64,000 nt of DNA from Bacillota bacterium (GTDB taxonomy: Bacteria; Bacillota; Clostridia; Lachnospirales; Lachnospiraceae): assembly GCA_023423045.1 (NCBI GenBank), contig JAFAGA010000006.1:72920-136919 (forward strand), given 5' to 3'. How positions within the stretch are numbered: position 1 is the stretch's first letter; the number at the start of each line of letters is the position of its first letter. Position numbers and translations under genes: made by a program. Under the pieces are notes generated by a model. It had not been told where the DNA came from and did not search any database. It saw only the letters and a program-made list of their open reading frames with translations. Below are positions 17,222 through 25,880 of this stretch, in pieces.

Positions 17222-18315
17222 GATACTTTCCTCCCCTTTCTTAGTACAAAACGATAACGGGTAAAGAAATCAAAAGCAAGGACAAAGAACAGGATAATGC
17301 CCTGAAGAATGCCCGAAGCCGCCGGGGACAGGCCAAAGGTGCTCTGCATTACCGAACAGCCCTTCTCCAGCATACTGAACAGGACGGTAACAATTAATAT
17401 AATAAAGGAATTCAGCTTGGAGAGCCAGGCTACGGTGATCGCTGTAAAGCCGACTCCTCCCGCAACGCCCTCACCCAGGGTATAGGCCGCACCGCTCACC
17501 TGGGTCATTCCGGCAATTCCGCAGATTGCCCCGCTCAGGAACATGGTACGCATTACAATTCTTTTTACATTCATTCCGGCATAACGTGCCGTATTAACAC
17601 TTTCCCCCACCACGCTGATTTCGTATCCCTGCTTGGTGAAACGAAGATAGACGAACACAAGGACTGCCAGTATCAAGCCGATCAGCCAGCCTGCATGTAC
17701 TCCAAAGATCTGGTCCAGCCTGGCATTCTCCACAAAGGTGGCAATCTTGGGAAAGCCTGAGGACTCCGGATCCCTCCAGGGTCCCTCCGTCAAATACTTG
17801 ATGATATACAAAGCAATATAATTCAGCATCAGCGTGAACAGAGTCTCATTTGTGCCAAACCTTGTCTTAAAATAAGCCGGTATCATCCCCCACAGTCCGC
17901 CGCCTGCCATTCCCGCCAGAAACATCACCGGCAGCAGCACCCCGTGAGGAAGCTGATGGAAGAACAGGGCAAAATAGGATGCAAAAATCCCTCCCATAAT
18001 GATCTGCCCTTCCGCTCCGATGTTCCAGAATTTCATCTGAAAAGCAGGGGTAATTCCCAGAGAAGCGATGAGCAGCGGGATCGCTATTTTGATGGTCCCC
18101 TTGATTGCTATTTTACTGCGCCAGGCCCCCTGTACAATGGAGGCATAGATTTTAACAGGATTATGCCCGATGGCGAGAATAAAGATACCTCCGGCAAGGA
18201 TTGCCAGAATTAAGGCGGCCAGGGATAAGAGGACCGTCCCGGCAACCGGGATTTCCGCCTTCTTTGCGATGCGCAGCAAGGGCTCCTTCCTTCTATTGTC
18301 ATCGATCCTATTCAT
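17215..18315 (-). CDS. Nucleoside-type ABC transporter permease 1 (BmpA system)
   Basis: BPD_transp_2-family permease with FQMKFWNIGAEGQIIMGGIF and ETLFTLMLNYIALY, as in YufP/NupP. The frame extends to 18342, but AAGGAGG lies 6 nt before ATG 18315 (MNRIDDNRRK), which also gives an 8-nt overlap with the ATPase stop, so I use it (366 residues). It forms the channel with the neighbouring permease. Confidence 0.92.
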   Translation of the reverse strand: MNRIDDNRRKEPLLRIAKKAEIPVAGTVLLSLAALILAILAGGIFILAIGHNPVKIYASIVQGAWRSKIAIKGTIKIAIPLLIASLGITPAFQMKFWNIGAEGQIIMGGIFASYFALFFHQLPHGVLLPVMFLAGMAGGGLWGMIPAYFKTRFGTNETLFTLMLNYIALYIIKYLTEGPWRDPESSGFPKIATFVENARLDQIFGVHAGWLIGLILAVLVFVYLRFTKQGYEISVVGESVNTARYAGMNVKRIVMRTMFLSGAICGIAGMTQVSGAAYTLGEGVAGGVGFTAITVAWLSKLNSFIILIVTVLFSMLEKGCSVMQSTFGLSPAASGILQGIILFFVLAFDFFTRYRFVLRKGRKVSC

Positions 18316-19837
18316 AGGTATCCTCCTTCCGGTCATGGGCATCCGTCATAAGCAGGCCCAGTTGCTCCTTCGTTGCGGTCCTCCCGTCAACAATACCTGT
18401 AACCCGGCCATGGCACAGCACCATAATACGGTCACACAGCTCCAGCATTACATCCAGATCCTCACCGATGAATAATATGCCTACTCCCTTTTGCTTCTGT
18501 TCATTCAGCAGGTCGTAGATTGTGTAGGAGGAGTTGATGTCCAGCCCGCGCACTGCATAGGCGGTAATAATCACATTAGGCTCCGAAGCAATCTCCCTGC
18601 CCAGGAGCACCTTCTGCACATTTCCGCCGGACAGCCGGCGTACCGGAGTATCCACGCCCGGCGTTACGATATCCAGCTGCTTCACCAGACGCTTCGCCAG
18701 CTCTCTGGCTGCTTTCTTACGGACCAGCGGGCCTTTGCCCTCGCTGTATTTTTTCAGCAGCATATTATCTACCATGCCCATGGACGCCGCCAACCCCATG
18801 CCCAGCCGGTCCTCGGGAATAAAGCTCATGCTGATGCCCATTTTGATGATCTCCCCGGGTGATTTGCCGATGATGTTCTCGTTGTGATACAGGACCACCC
18901 CCTTCTGAACCGGAAGCAGTCCGGCAAGGGCCTCGCACAATTCCTTCTGTCCGCTGCCTGCAACACCGGCAACCCCGAGAATCTCCCCCTGGTTTAACTC
19001 AAAGCTGATATCCTTAAGGGACTCGTATCCCTCTTCTTTGCACACGGTCAGATGGTGAATTTCCAGCAGTTTTTCCTTAAAACCGGTTGCCGGACGCTTG
19101 ATCTTAAGCTCCACCGGCCTGCCTACCATAAGCTCGGTAAGCTCCCCGGCATTGGTTCTTGCTGTTTCGACAGCGGCCACGCTCTCCCCCCTGCGCAATA
19201 TAGTTACTCTGTCGCTGATTTCCAGTACCTCATTGAGCTTATGGGTTATAATAATTACCGCGCAGCCCTCGGCCTTCATACGCCGCAGTATCTCAAACAG
19301 CCCCTTTGTCTCCTGGGGCGTCAATACGGCGGTGGGTTCGTCCAAAATCAAAATATCCGCCTTACGGTAAAGCACCTTCAAAATCTCCACGGTCTGCTTC
19401 TCGCTTACGGACATCTGATATACCCTTTTTTCCGGATCAACCGTGAGTCCGAAGCGCTTCGATATCTCACGGATTTTCTCCGCTCTTTTCTTATGGAGAA
19501 AAACCCCCTTCTCCTTACCCCCGAGAATAATATTATCTGTTGCCGACAGGGCCTCCACCAACTTAAAATGCTGATGAATCATACCCACCCCAAGCTTTAT
19601 GGAGTCCTCCGGTGAATTAATCGTCACGGTCTGCCCGTTAATCAGGATAGTACCGCTGTCCGGTTTATAGATCCCTGAGAGCATGTTCATCAGCGTTGTT
19701 TTGCCGGAGCCGTTTTCGCCAAGCAGGGCGAGTATCTCGCCCTGCTTAACCGACAGGTCAATTTTATTGTTTGCCACAACCGATCCAAAGGTTTTAGTTA
19801 TCTGTTTCAGTTCGATTGCCATTGTTTCCGCTTTCAT
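18308..19837 (-). CDS. Nucleoside-type ABC transporter ATPase (two ABC domains)
   Basis: One polypeptide (509 residues) with two ABC domains. The first has Walker A GENGSGKT, signature-like YQMSVSEKQ and Walker B ILILDEPTAVL. The second has a modified Walker A (GVAGSGQKEL), an intact signature LSGGNVQK and a degenerate Walker B (NVIITAYAVRGLD), as is normal for YufO/RbsA-type double ATPases, so only one site is expected to hydrolyse ATP efficiently. The ATG at 19837 shares a base with the stop of the binding-protein gene. Confidence 0.93.
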   Translation of the reverse strand: MKAETMAIELKQITKTFGSVVANNKIDLSVKQGEILALLGENGSGKTTLMNMLSGIYKPDSGTILINGQTVTINSPEDSIKLGVGMIHQHFKLVEALSATDNIILGGKEKGVFLHKKRAEKIREISKRFGLTVDPEKRVYQMSVSEKQTVEILKVLYRKADILILDEPTAVLTPQETKGLFEILRRMKAEGCAVIIITHKLNEVLEISDRVTILRRGESVAAVETARTNAGELTELMVGRPVELKIKRPATGFKEKLLEIHHLTVCKEEGYESLKDISFELNQGEILGVAGVAGSGQKELCEALAGLLPVQKGVVLYHNENIIGKSPGEIIKMGISMSFIPEDRLGMGLAASMGMVDNMLLKKYSEGKGPLVRKKAARELAKRLVKQLDIVTPGVDTPVRRLSGGNVQKVLLGREIASEPNVIITAYAVRGLDINSSYTIYDLLNEQKQKGVGILFIGEDLDVMLELCDRIMVLCHGRVTGIVDGRTATKEQLGLLMTDAHDRKEDTYE

Positions 19838-21018
19838 TATTTAACCTCGACCGTCTTATAATACCAATTCATTGCTCCGGTAATATCCGCATCGGTTAAT
19901 GCCTCACCCGCTGCACATACCTGATTGCCCTGGTTGTCATACAGCTCGCCCTCGAATACCTTGAAGCCGTCAATAATCCTCTGTCTTGCCGCTTCAACCG
20001 CTTCCTGAGTACCCTCCGCGCAGTTGGCACTCAGAGGAGAGATATCCACAAAGCCCTCGTCCATACCGCCAAAGTAATTCTCATTGGTCCAGGTTCCTTC
20101 CAGCACAGCCTTCGCCGCCTTGGTATAATACACGCCCCAGTTCCAGATCGGAGCTGTTAAGTGGGCGCTCGGAGCATCCTTTGTCATATCCGAATTATAT
20201 CCGCAGCCCCATACGCCTCTATTTTGGGCAGCCATCTGGGGAGCCGTGGTATCCGCATGCTGGGCAATCACATCGCAGCCCATATCCAGCAGTGCCTCCG
20301 CCGCCTGTCCCTCAAGAGTGGGATCAAACCAGGTATTGGTTACCTTAACATATACCTTTGCCTCGGGATTTACCGATTCCACACCCATGGCAAATGCGTT
20401 AATGCCCCCGGTCACCTCAGAGTTGTCAATACCCATAGCAGCTACAAATCCGATCATATTTGACTGTGTCTTCAGGCCGGCTGCAACCCCCGCAAGGTAG
20501 CGGGCCTGGTAGATGCGTCCGAAGTAGTTGTTCATATTCGTACCGTTGTTCTTATAGCCGGAGCCATGGGAGAAGATAACCTCCGGATACTCCGCTGCCA
20601 GCTGTTCCATGGTATCCATGTAGCCCCAGCTTGTACCGAAGATAATATCTGCCCCTTCCTCAATGCATTCTTCAATTGCAGTTCTGATTGCTACGGCATC
20701 GGTATCCGCCACATTATTTTTACGAATGATCTGGCCATCCGACAAACCAAGGCTGTCCTGCATCGCCACGATCCCCTGATCATGAGCGTAGCTGTAGCCT
20801 GCACCGTCCGCAGGATCACCGATATGTATCACACCTACCTTGAAATCCTCCAATGCAATTCCCTTTGCGGCTGCGTCCGTGCCGGTGTCCTTTGAATCAT
20901 TCTCCTGGGCAGCGCCGCTGTCTGCTGCGGTATCCGTATTCTTTTCTTCTGCGGCGCAGGCGGCAAGGGATAATACCATTGCTGCTGCCATGATCAGTGC
21001 TAATAATTTCTTACTCAT
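19837..21018 (-). CDS. BMP-family nucleoside-binding lipoprotein
   Basis: Signal peptide with lipobox VLSLAACAAEE, then an acidic Ser/Thr/Asp-rich linker and a Bmp/Med fold (PF02608) with DGAGYSYAHDQGI, GTSWGYMDTMEQLA, FSHGSGYK and NYFGRIYQARYLAGV. It should be membrane-anchored outside and bind purine nucleosides, as known for BmpA/PnrA relatives. It is the first gene of the importer operon. The nearby xanthine phosphoribosyltransferase fits a purine-salvage role. Confidence 0.92.
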   Translation of the reverse strand: MSKKLLALIMAAAMVLSLAACAAEEKNTDTAADSGAAQENDSKDTGTDAAAKGIALEDFKVGVIHIGDPADGAGYSYAHDQGIVAMQDSLGLSDGQIIRKNNVADTDAVAIRTAIEECIEEGADIIFGTSWGYMDTMEQLAAEYPEVIFSHGSGYKNNGTNMNNYFGRIYQARYLAGVAAGLKTQSNMIGFVAAMGIDNSEVTGGINAFAMGVESVNPEAKVYVKVTNTWFDPTLEGQAAEALLDMGCDVIAQHADTTAPQMAAQNRGVWGCGYNSDMTKDAPSAHLTAPIWNWGVYYTKAAKAVLEGTWTNENYFGGMDEGFVDISPLSANCAEGTQEAVEAARQRIIDGFKVFEGELYDNQGNQVCAAGEALTDADITGAMNWYYKTVEVK

Positions 21019-21160
21019 GCTGTTTTTCTCCTCCTTGCACTTGCATTACAATAAGTCTTCTGTGCTGATATTTTTGAATCAATTTATTTTCAGAGTGCCG
21101 CTTTGCGGCATCATAAAAATACCAAACAACGAGTGGCGCACTTTGCGCCCTCTCCTATGA

Positions 21161-21187
21161 TATAAAAAGTGCCTGCAAAGCAGGCAC
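21161..21187 (-). terminator. Intrinsic terminator after xpt
   Basis: GTGCCTGC/GCAGGCAC arms (21169-21176, 21180-21187), 3-nt loop, then TTTTTATA on the minus strand. It separates xpt from the BMP transporter operon. Confidence 0.8.
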
Positions 21188-21215
21188 CCTTATCTGCATT
21201 CGGGACTCGTCCCGG

Positions 21216-21791
21216 TTATTCACGAAATACTATTCCGGTATCCTCCGACATGGAATCAACGATAGCCAGCGATTCCACCCGGACCCCGCTGCTTCTTACC
21301 AGCCTGCCGCCTTCCTGAAAGCCCTTTTCAATGACAATTCCCGCACCTACCAGCGTGGCGCCGGCATCTCTTACCAGCTTAATCAGGCCCAACAGAGCAG
21401 CTCCTTTGGCCAGAAAGTCATCAATTAACAGAACCCGGTCCTCCGACTTTAAGAAATCCTTGGATACAATAATATCATATACCCTGCCGTGGGTGAAGGA
21501 TTCCACTCTGCTGGTATATACGTCACCGGCAATATTCTTTGTCTGGGTCTTCTTGGCAAACACCACCGGAACCTGGAAATATTGCGCCACAATGCAGGCA
21601 ATTCCGATACCGGAGGCCTCAATTGTCAGAATCTTTGTAATCTCCTGATCGGCAAATCTTCTTTTAAACTCCTTGCCGATTTCGCCGAACAGCTCAATGT
21701 CCATCTGATGGTTTAAAAAGCTGTCCACCTTCAGCACGTTCCCGGAACGTACCTTTCCATCCCTCACTATCCTATCCTTTAATAACTGCAT
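21216..21791 (-). CDS. xpt: Xanthine phosphoribosyltransferase
   Basis: Converts xanthine and PRPP to XMP in purine salvage. The 191-residue length fits Xpt. The PRPP-binding loop appears as RVLLIDDFLAKGAAL, and the N-terminus MQLLKDRI..DGKVRSGNVLKVDSFLNHQ is characteristic of the family. It lies upstream of, and on the same strand as, the BMP nucleoside importer but has its own terminator. I looked for a purine riboswitch in the 140 bp upstream and saw none. Confidence 0.94.
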   Translation of the reverse strand: MQLLKDRIVRDGKVRSGNVLKVDSFLNHQMDIELFGEIGKEFKRRFADQEITKILTIEASGIGIACIVAQYFQVPVVFAKKTQTKNIAGDVYTSRVESFTHGRVYDIIVSKDFLKSEDRVLLIDDFLAKGAALLGLIKLVRDAGATLVGAGIVIEKGFQEGGRLVRSSGVRVESLAIVDSMSEDTGIVFRE

Positions 21792-21932
21792 TTGATTACC
21801 TCTTCGTTTCCCGCGTTCTTATTACATCTTACCCTGTTCTTCGACTTTTTTCAATTTAGTAAAATTAATAAGTCGCTTTAATAAATTTAATAAGTGACAG
21901 TTCAGTCCATGAGATCATGTCCCCCTGTTACT

Positions 21933-22712
21933 TTAATAATTCAACATCCTGTCCAGACGCTTATGAAGACTTGCCAGCTTGTCCAGCTCCTCCTTCCGGT
22001 ATACGGGCCTGCCGGACATATAGTATTCCACGAAGCCGTGGTTTTTCTCCAGCTGTTTCCTCTCCTCCAGAATCCGTTTCAAATGATTCACCGTTCCTGC
22101 GCTGCCGTCAATAAAAGCAACTTCTTTCGGAAATATCCTGCGATAAGTATCCTTAAAATAATTAAAATGAGTACATCCCAGAATCAGTGACGAATAGTCT
22201 GTCAATTCGTAGGGAGCTAATTCCTGCCTGAGATATTGTTCCACCGAGGCATCCTCAAACCGCCCTTCTTCCGCAAACCTGACCAAGTCAGGTAAGGCAA
22301 GAAGATCGACCCGGTGGTTATCATCCACCTGCATAAGCAGATTACGGAGCTTCTCCTCCCGGACGGTAACCGGCGTTGCGATCATCATGACCCGCTTCCC
22401 ATTGCTGCCTGCTACGGCAGGCTTAATGGCAGGCTCCATTCCAAGTATGGGAAGCCCGTATTTATTTCGGACATAATCCGCAGCTGCGCTTGTTGCGGTG
22501 TTACAGGCAATTACAACTACCTTCACCCCCTTTCCGATCAGAAAGTCAACCGCCTTGTCCACATATTGGATAATCTCTTCTCTGGTCTTTGTTCCGTATG
22601 GCACATGGTCCGTGTCAGCATAATAAATATAATCCTCCCTCGGCAAAGACCGCAATGCCTGATGAAGCACCGTAAGCCCTCCGATCCCCGAATCAAAAAT
22701 TCCTATTTTCAA
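21933..22712 (-). CDS. murI: Glutamate racemase
   Basis: Makes D-glutamate for peptidoglycan. It has the N-terminal FDSGIGGLTV motif and both catalytic cysteines, C70 in VIACNTATSAA and C180 in LILGCTHF. Length 259 residues is normal. The start is a TTG at 22712 with GGAAGGA upstream. It stands alone between xpt and the AraC-GH39 gene. Confidence 0.95.
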   Translation of the reverse strand: MKIGIFDSGIGGLTVLHQALRSLPREDYIYYADTDHVPYGTKTREEIIQYVDKAVDFLIGKGVKVVVIACNTATSAAADYVRNKYGLPILGMEPAIKPAVAGSNGKRVMMIATPVTVREEKLRNLLMQVDDNHRVDLLALPDLVRFAEEGRFEDASVEQYLRQELAPYELTDYSSLILGCTHFNYFKDTYRRIFPKEVAFIDGSAGTVNHLKRILEERKQLEKNHGFVEYYMSGRPVYRKEELDKLASLHKRLDRMLNY

Positions 22713-22890
22713 CGTTACTACTTCCTTCCCGTTTATTCATTGGCATACCCTGATTTATCGTGAGTTTTCCCTCTCTTGCTGCTATTCACTATCATAATAC
22801 GGAATCATCAAAATGCAAAGAAATAAATTCAAAGAAATATTTCCACTTATTGCGTTTCAGAATACAGGTCCGCCAAAGAGTTCTCCCGCA

Positions 22891-25395
22891 TCATGAGATC
22901 TGCTTCTTAATTAATATCAGCCTGATCTCATGGGGCTTCAGCTCAGCATAATAATTAATATCATTGCTGTTAACCACCAGCTCCGACTTGGTAACCAGGG
23001 GCATGGAACGCCCCTTTAAAATCTCTATTTCGTCCTCCGCAGTAAGGGGCAGCGCCCCCATCCTCACCCATTCGTCAAAAGCACTGCCATGCTCACGGTT
23101 CACGGTCTGCTCCGTTAGTAAATATCTGCCGTTTTCCGCATCGGATAGGGTAAATTCATAATCGCAGGTCTCGGGATTTACAAAGGCATTATATCTTTCC
23201 AAAAAGGTAACGTTGAATAATACTCCCTGGCAATAAAGCGGCGAAATGTGGATGTAATTATACAGGAGAATTGCGTAATCCCCCCTTTGGTTCGTCGTTA
23301 TAAAGTATCCCTTACCGCTGTCAACCAGGGTGTCCATAAGCTTGTTCAGGAAAACGAAGGCGTAGTAGGCCGGCTTTTTTATTCCATGATACGCAAACAG
23401 CCCCATCTCCCCATGGAACAGTTCATTATCATAAGGAAGCTCCTCCAAAGTGTCCGACAGGCACCAATTGCTAAAGCTGCTCACCGCATCATAATTCTCC
23501 AGTATGTTTTTGACAATGTAGGCGGAACGATAGCAGGTGTCATTGAGCCAGTCCCGATGGGAAGCGGAGGAAGCCCATTCCGTGATATAAATCGGCAGTT
23601 TTGGCAGATTTGTCAGTTTCCCCCGGACAAGCGCCAGCATGTCCGCCATATAATCAGGATTTTCCGATAGAAGCATCTGATCATCCTTACTGTCTTTAAT
23701 ACTGGTATCCCCCAGAGTTGCCAGCTCTGATTTGCTGGAGGTCTTTACCGGATAGCAATGGATGCTGTAGAAGTCCGGCGGACAATGGTCCTTGATGCTC
23801 CTTTCTATAAAATCATAGTATTCACTAAGGCTGAAATCAAAGGAGCCGTAGGAAGGGGTGCCAAAGCGCAGCCGGCTGTCGCAGCTCTTTACGCAATTCC
23901 AGGTTCGCTTATAGAGCTCATATGCAATCTCATCATTCTCAAAGGCAAAAATATAATTCTTAAAGGGTACATTCCAAAAGGCAAACAGCCAGGATCTTAC
24001 CTCACAGATCCCATAACGGTCAATCAAGTGCCGGGTTAAACCGGCAATCAAAAACTCCCAATTGGCCATATTATTAGGCTCACTTAAGATGCTGGGATGA
24101 TAAAAAATTGTATTATGCAGATTCTTTGCCAAAAGCCTCGGCATAAAGGAAAACTGTATCATGGGCTTAAGATTGATTGACAGGAGAAAATCCAGTATCT
24201 CATCCACATAACGGAAGGTCAGATAAGGATTCCCTGACCGGTCCTCATTATAGAGCATCATGGAATCATCAAGAATTCCATGAAACTTAACGTAGGTAAA
24301 GCCCACATCCTTCTGAAGCTGTCTCAGCTCCTCCTGTACCCGCTGCATCAGCAGCTCCTTTGCCCTTCCTACCCCGGTAAAGGCTTTAAAGGTATGCTCC
24401 AGCGTCCGCTTCCCGCTTTTTACACTTACTTCCACTGTTCTGCGGGGGAGGCGGCTGATCATCGCCGCTCCTTTTTTCACATTCCTGGTATCCAGGTACT
24501 CTCCCAGCTTATTCAGGTAATCCAGCTGCTCCATGACCAGAAAATCCTTGTAGTATACCGTACCCAGCACCTTTGTCTTCTTCGTCTTTTCCTGCTTATG
24601 TTCCTTGCGGTACTGCCTCGGCAGCACTCCGTATTTCTTCTTGAAGCAGTCAACAAAATATCTGCTGTTGGCAAATCCGTTATTGGCCGCAATCTGCTCC
24701 ATGGTAAGATTGGTGGTAAGCAAATCATTCACGGCATGGTTCATACGAATACCGGTAAGGTAATTGAAGAAGCTGACCCCCATGTTGATTTTGAAAAAAT
24801 GAGAGAAATAGGACGGAGATAAAAATTCCTTCTCCGCAATCTGCTCCAGCGTAATATTCTCCATATAATTGCTGTTCAGGTATTGGATAATTGTTCTCAG
24901 CCTCTGCAGATGCTTGGAATTCTGGCTTGGCTGCCCGGCATCAAAGCTTTTGAAATTCTTTACCAGCTCCAGTATAATCTGATATGCCAGGGACAGAGTC
25001 ATCAGGCCGTTCTGCTCCGTATCGTTATAATTAACATAAACCAGCTGGGCAATAATCCTTTTCAATTCCACATATTTGGATTTATTATGATACACGGTGG
25101 AATTACAGTGAAAAAAGGAGGCTTCATCCAGCCATTTTTTAAAATAACCGTGATTGATCTGCAGAACTACGGTGACATTATCCTTGCTTACAATTTCATG
25201 CACCTGATTGCTGTTAATCAGTATGATATCATCCTCGGACAGATGATAAGTCTCGGACTCAACAATCAGCGTCAGTTTCCCGCTCAAAACCAAAAATATC
25301 TCAATTCTGTTATGCCAGTGTCTGGGCTCCTCGGAAATATTGTGAATACCTATAATAACCGGCATATCTTCCGTAAACTCAATGTTTTCCTGCAT
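22891..25395 (-). CDS. AraC regulator fused to a GH39-like domain lacking the acid/base residue
   Basis: Residues 1 to about 140 form a cupin-type sensor (EPRHWHNRIEIFLVLSGKL). About 160-265 are two AraC helix-turn-helices (TLEQIAEKEFLSPSYFSHFF, TMEQIAANNGFANSRYFVDC). The rest is a GH39 beta-xylosidase-like domain: GFTYVKFHGILDD, ending with ..SFSNWCLSDTLEE and FHGEMGLF. The family acid/base sits in WNEP; here it is WNVP (Val 476, codon GTA at 23970-23968). The nucleophile position is kept as ITEW (Glu 606). I infer that the domain binds sugar as a sensor rather than cutting it. There is no signal peptide. Start is ATG 25395, or TTG 25401, after AGGAGG; the frame opens at 25434. It is divergent from the Opp-type operon, its likely target. 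Confidence 0.9.
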   Translation of the reverse strand: MQENIEFTEDMPVIIGIHNISEEPRHWHNRIEIFLVLSGKLTLIVESETYHLSEDDIILINSNQVHEIVSKDNVTVVLQINHGYFKKWLDEASFFHCNSTVYHNKSKYVELKRIIAQLVYVNYNDTEQNGLMTLSLAYQIILELVKNFKSFDAGQPSQNSKHLQRLRTIIQYLNSNYMENITLEQIAEKEFLSPSYFSHFFKINMGVSFFNYLTGIRMNHAVNDLLTTNLTMEQIAANNGFANSRYFVDCFKKKYGVLPRQYRKEHKQEKTKKTKVLGTVYYKDFLVMEQLDYLNKLGEYLDTRNVKKGAAMISRLPRRTVEVSVKSGKRTLEHTFKAFTGVGRAKELLMQRVQEELRQLQKDVGFTYVKFHGILDDSMMLYNEDRSGNPYLTFRYVDEILDFLLSINLKPMIQFSFMPRLLAKNLHNTIFYHPSILSEPNNMANWEFLIAGLTRHLIDRYGICEVRSWLFAFWNVPFKNYIFAFENDEIAYELYKRTWNCVKSCDSRLRFGTPSYGSFDFSLSEYYDFIERSIKDHCPPDFYSIHCYPVKTSSKSELATLGDTSIKDSKDDQMLLSENPDYMADMLALVRGKLTNLPKLPIYITEWASSASHRDWLNDTCYRSAYIVKNILENYDAVSSFSNWCLSDTLEELPYDNELFHGEMGLFAYHGIKKPAYYAFVFLNKLMDTLVDSGKGYFITTNQRGDYAILLYNYIHISPLYCQGVLFNVTFLERYNAFVNPETCDYEFTLSDAENGRYLLTEQTVNREHGSAFDEWVRMGALPLTAEDEIEILKGRSMPLVTKSELVVNSNDINYYAELKPHEIRLILIKKQIS

Positions 25396-25880
25396 AATCA
25401 ATACCCGCCTCCTATATATTTCATTATTTTCCAATCATAAATTACCTTCTTTTGCTAGCTAAAATTATAAATAAATTGAAATCTTTTTTTAATTATCGTC
25501 CAAAACTGCAGAATCTTTAGTTCAATCTCCAAACTAATAGGTATATCTAAATTAAGTACAACCAAATTATGTGTATATTATAGCATAAAAACTATAGAAA
25601 AGCATGGTAAACTTTTATTTTTAATGTTAATATGTAACAATAATGTAGATATTTTTTATGAGTATATGGTTGTTTTTAATAAAACTGCATAAAACCTTGT
25701 AAATCAATATTTTTGCATTATTTTTTCTGTTCTGATTTAAACATGGCAGGCAGATATGCACGACAGCAATAACGAAAGGTGGGGGTGCCACCAGTCTTTT
25801 TCGTGCATTACATAATTGCTTATCATGTTTATATAAAAAGGTAAAGGTTAGGCACAAACCTAAACTAAAGGAGGGTAAAT
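25396..25880. promoter_or_regulatory. Divergent AT-rich control region between AraC-GH39 and Opp operon
   Basis: About 480 bp without a supported gene. The left half is very AT-rich. Near 25757-25806, nested complementary blocks (GCACG, GAAA, GGTGG and their complements CCACC, TTTC, CGTGC) can fold into a hairpin. Downstream lie a weak promoter-like TTACAT/TATAAA pair with an 18-bp spacer and the AAAGGAGGG ribosome-binding site of the binding-protein gene. This is where the divergent AraC protein would be expected to bind; no operator can be assigned with confidence. Confidence 0.45.

Noticed and set aside
18308..19837. Degenerate Walker motifs in the second ABC domain as a sign of a broken gene
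   Set aside because: Asymmetric, partly degenerate second domains are normal in double ATPases of the RbsA/YufO group.
21792..21932. Possible purine riboswitch upstream of xpt
   Set aside because: The conserved loop and core sequences of the purine aptamer are not present in this short AT-rich leader.
24883..25440. 185-residue plus-strand open frame
   Set aside because: It is antisense to the cupin/HTH part of the AraC-GH39 gene and shows no domain.
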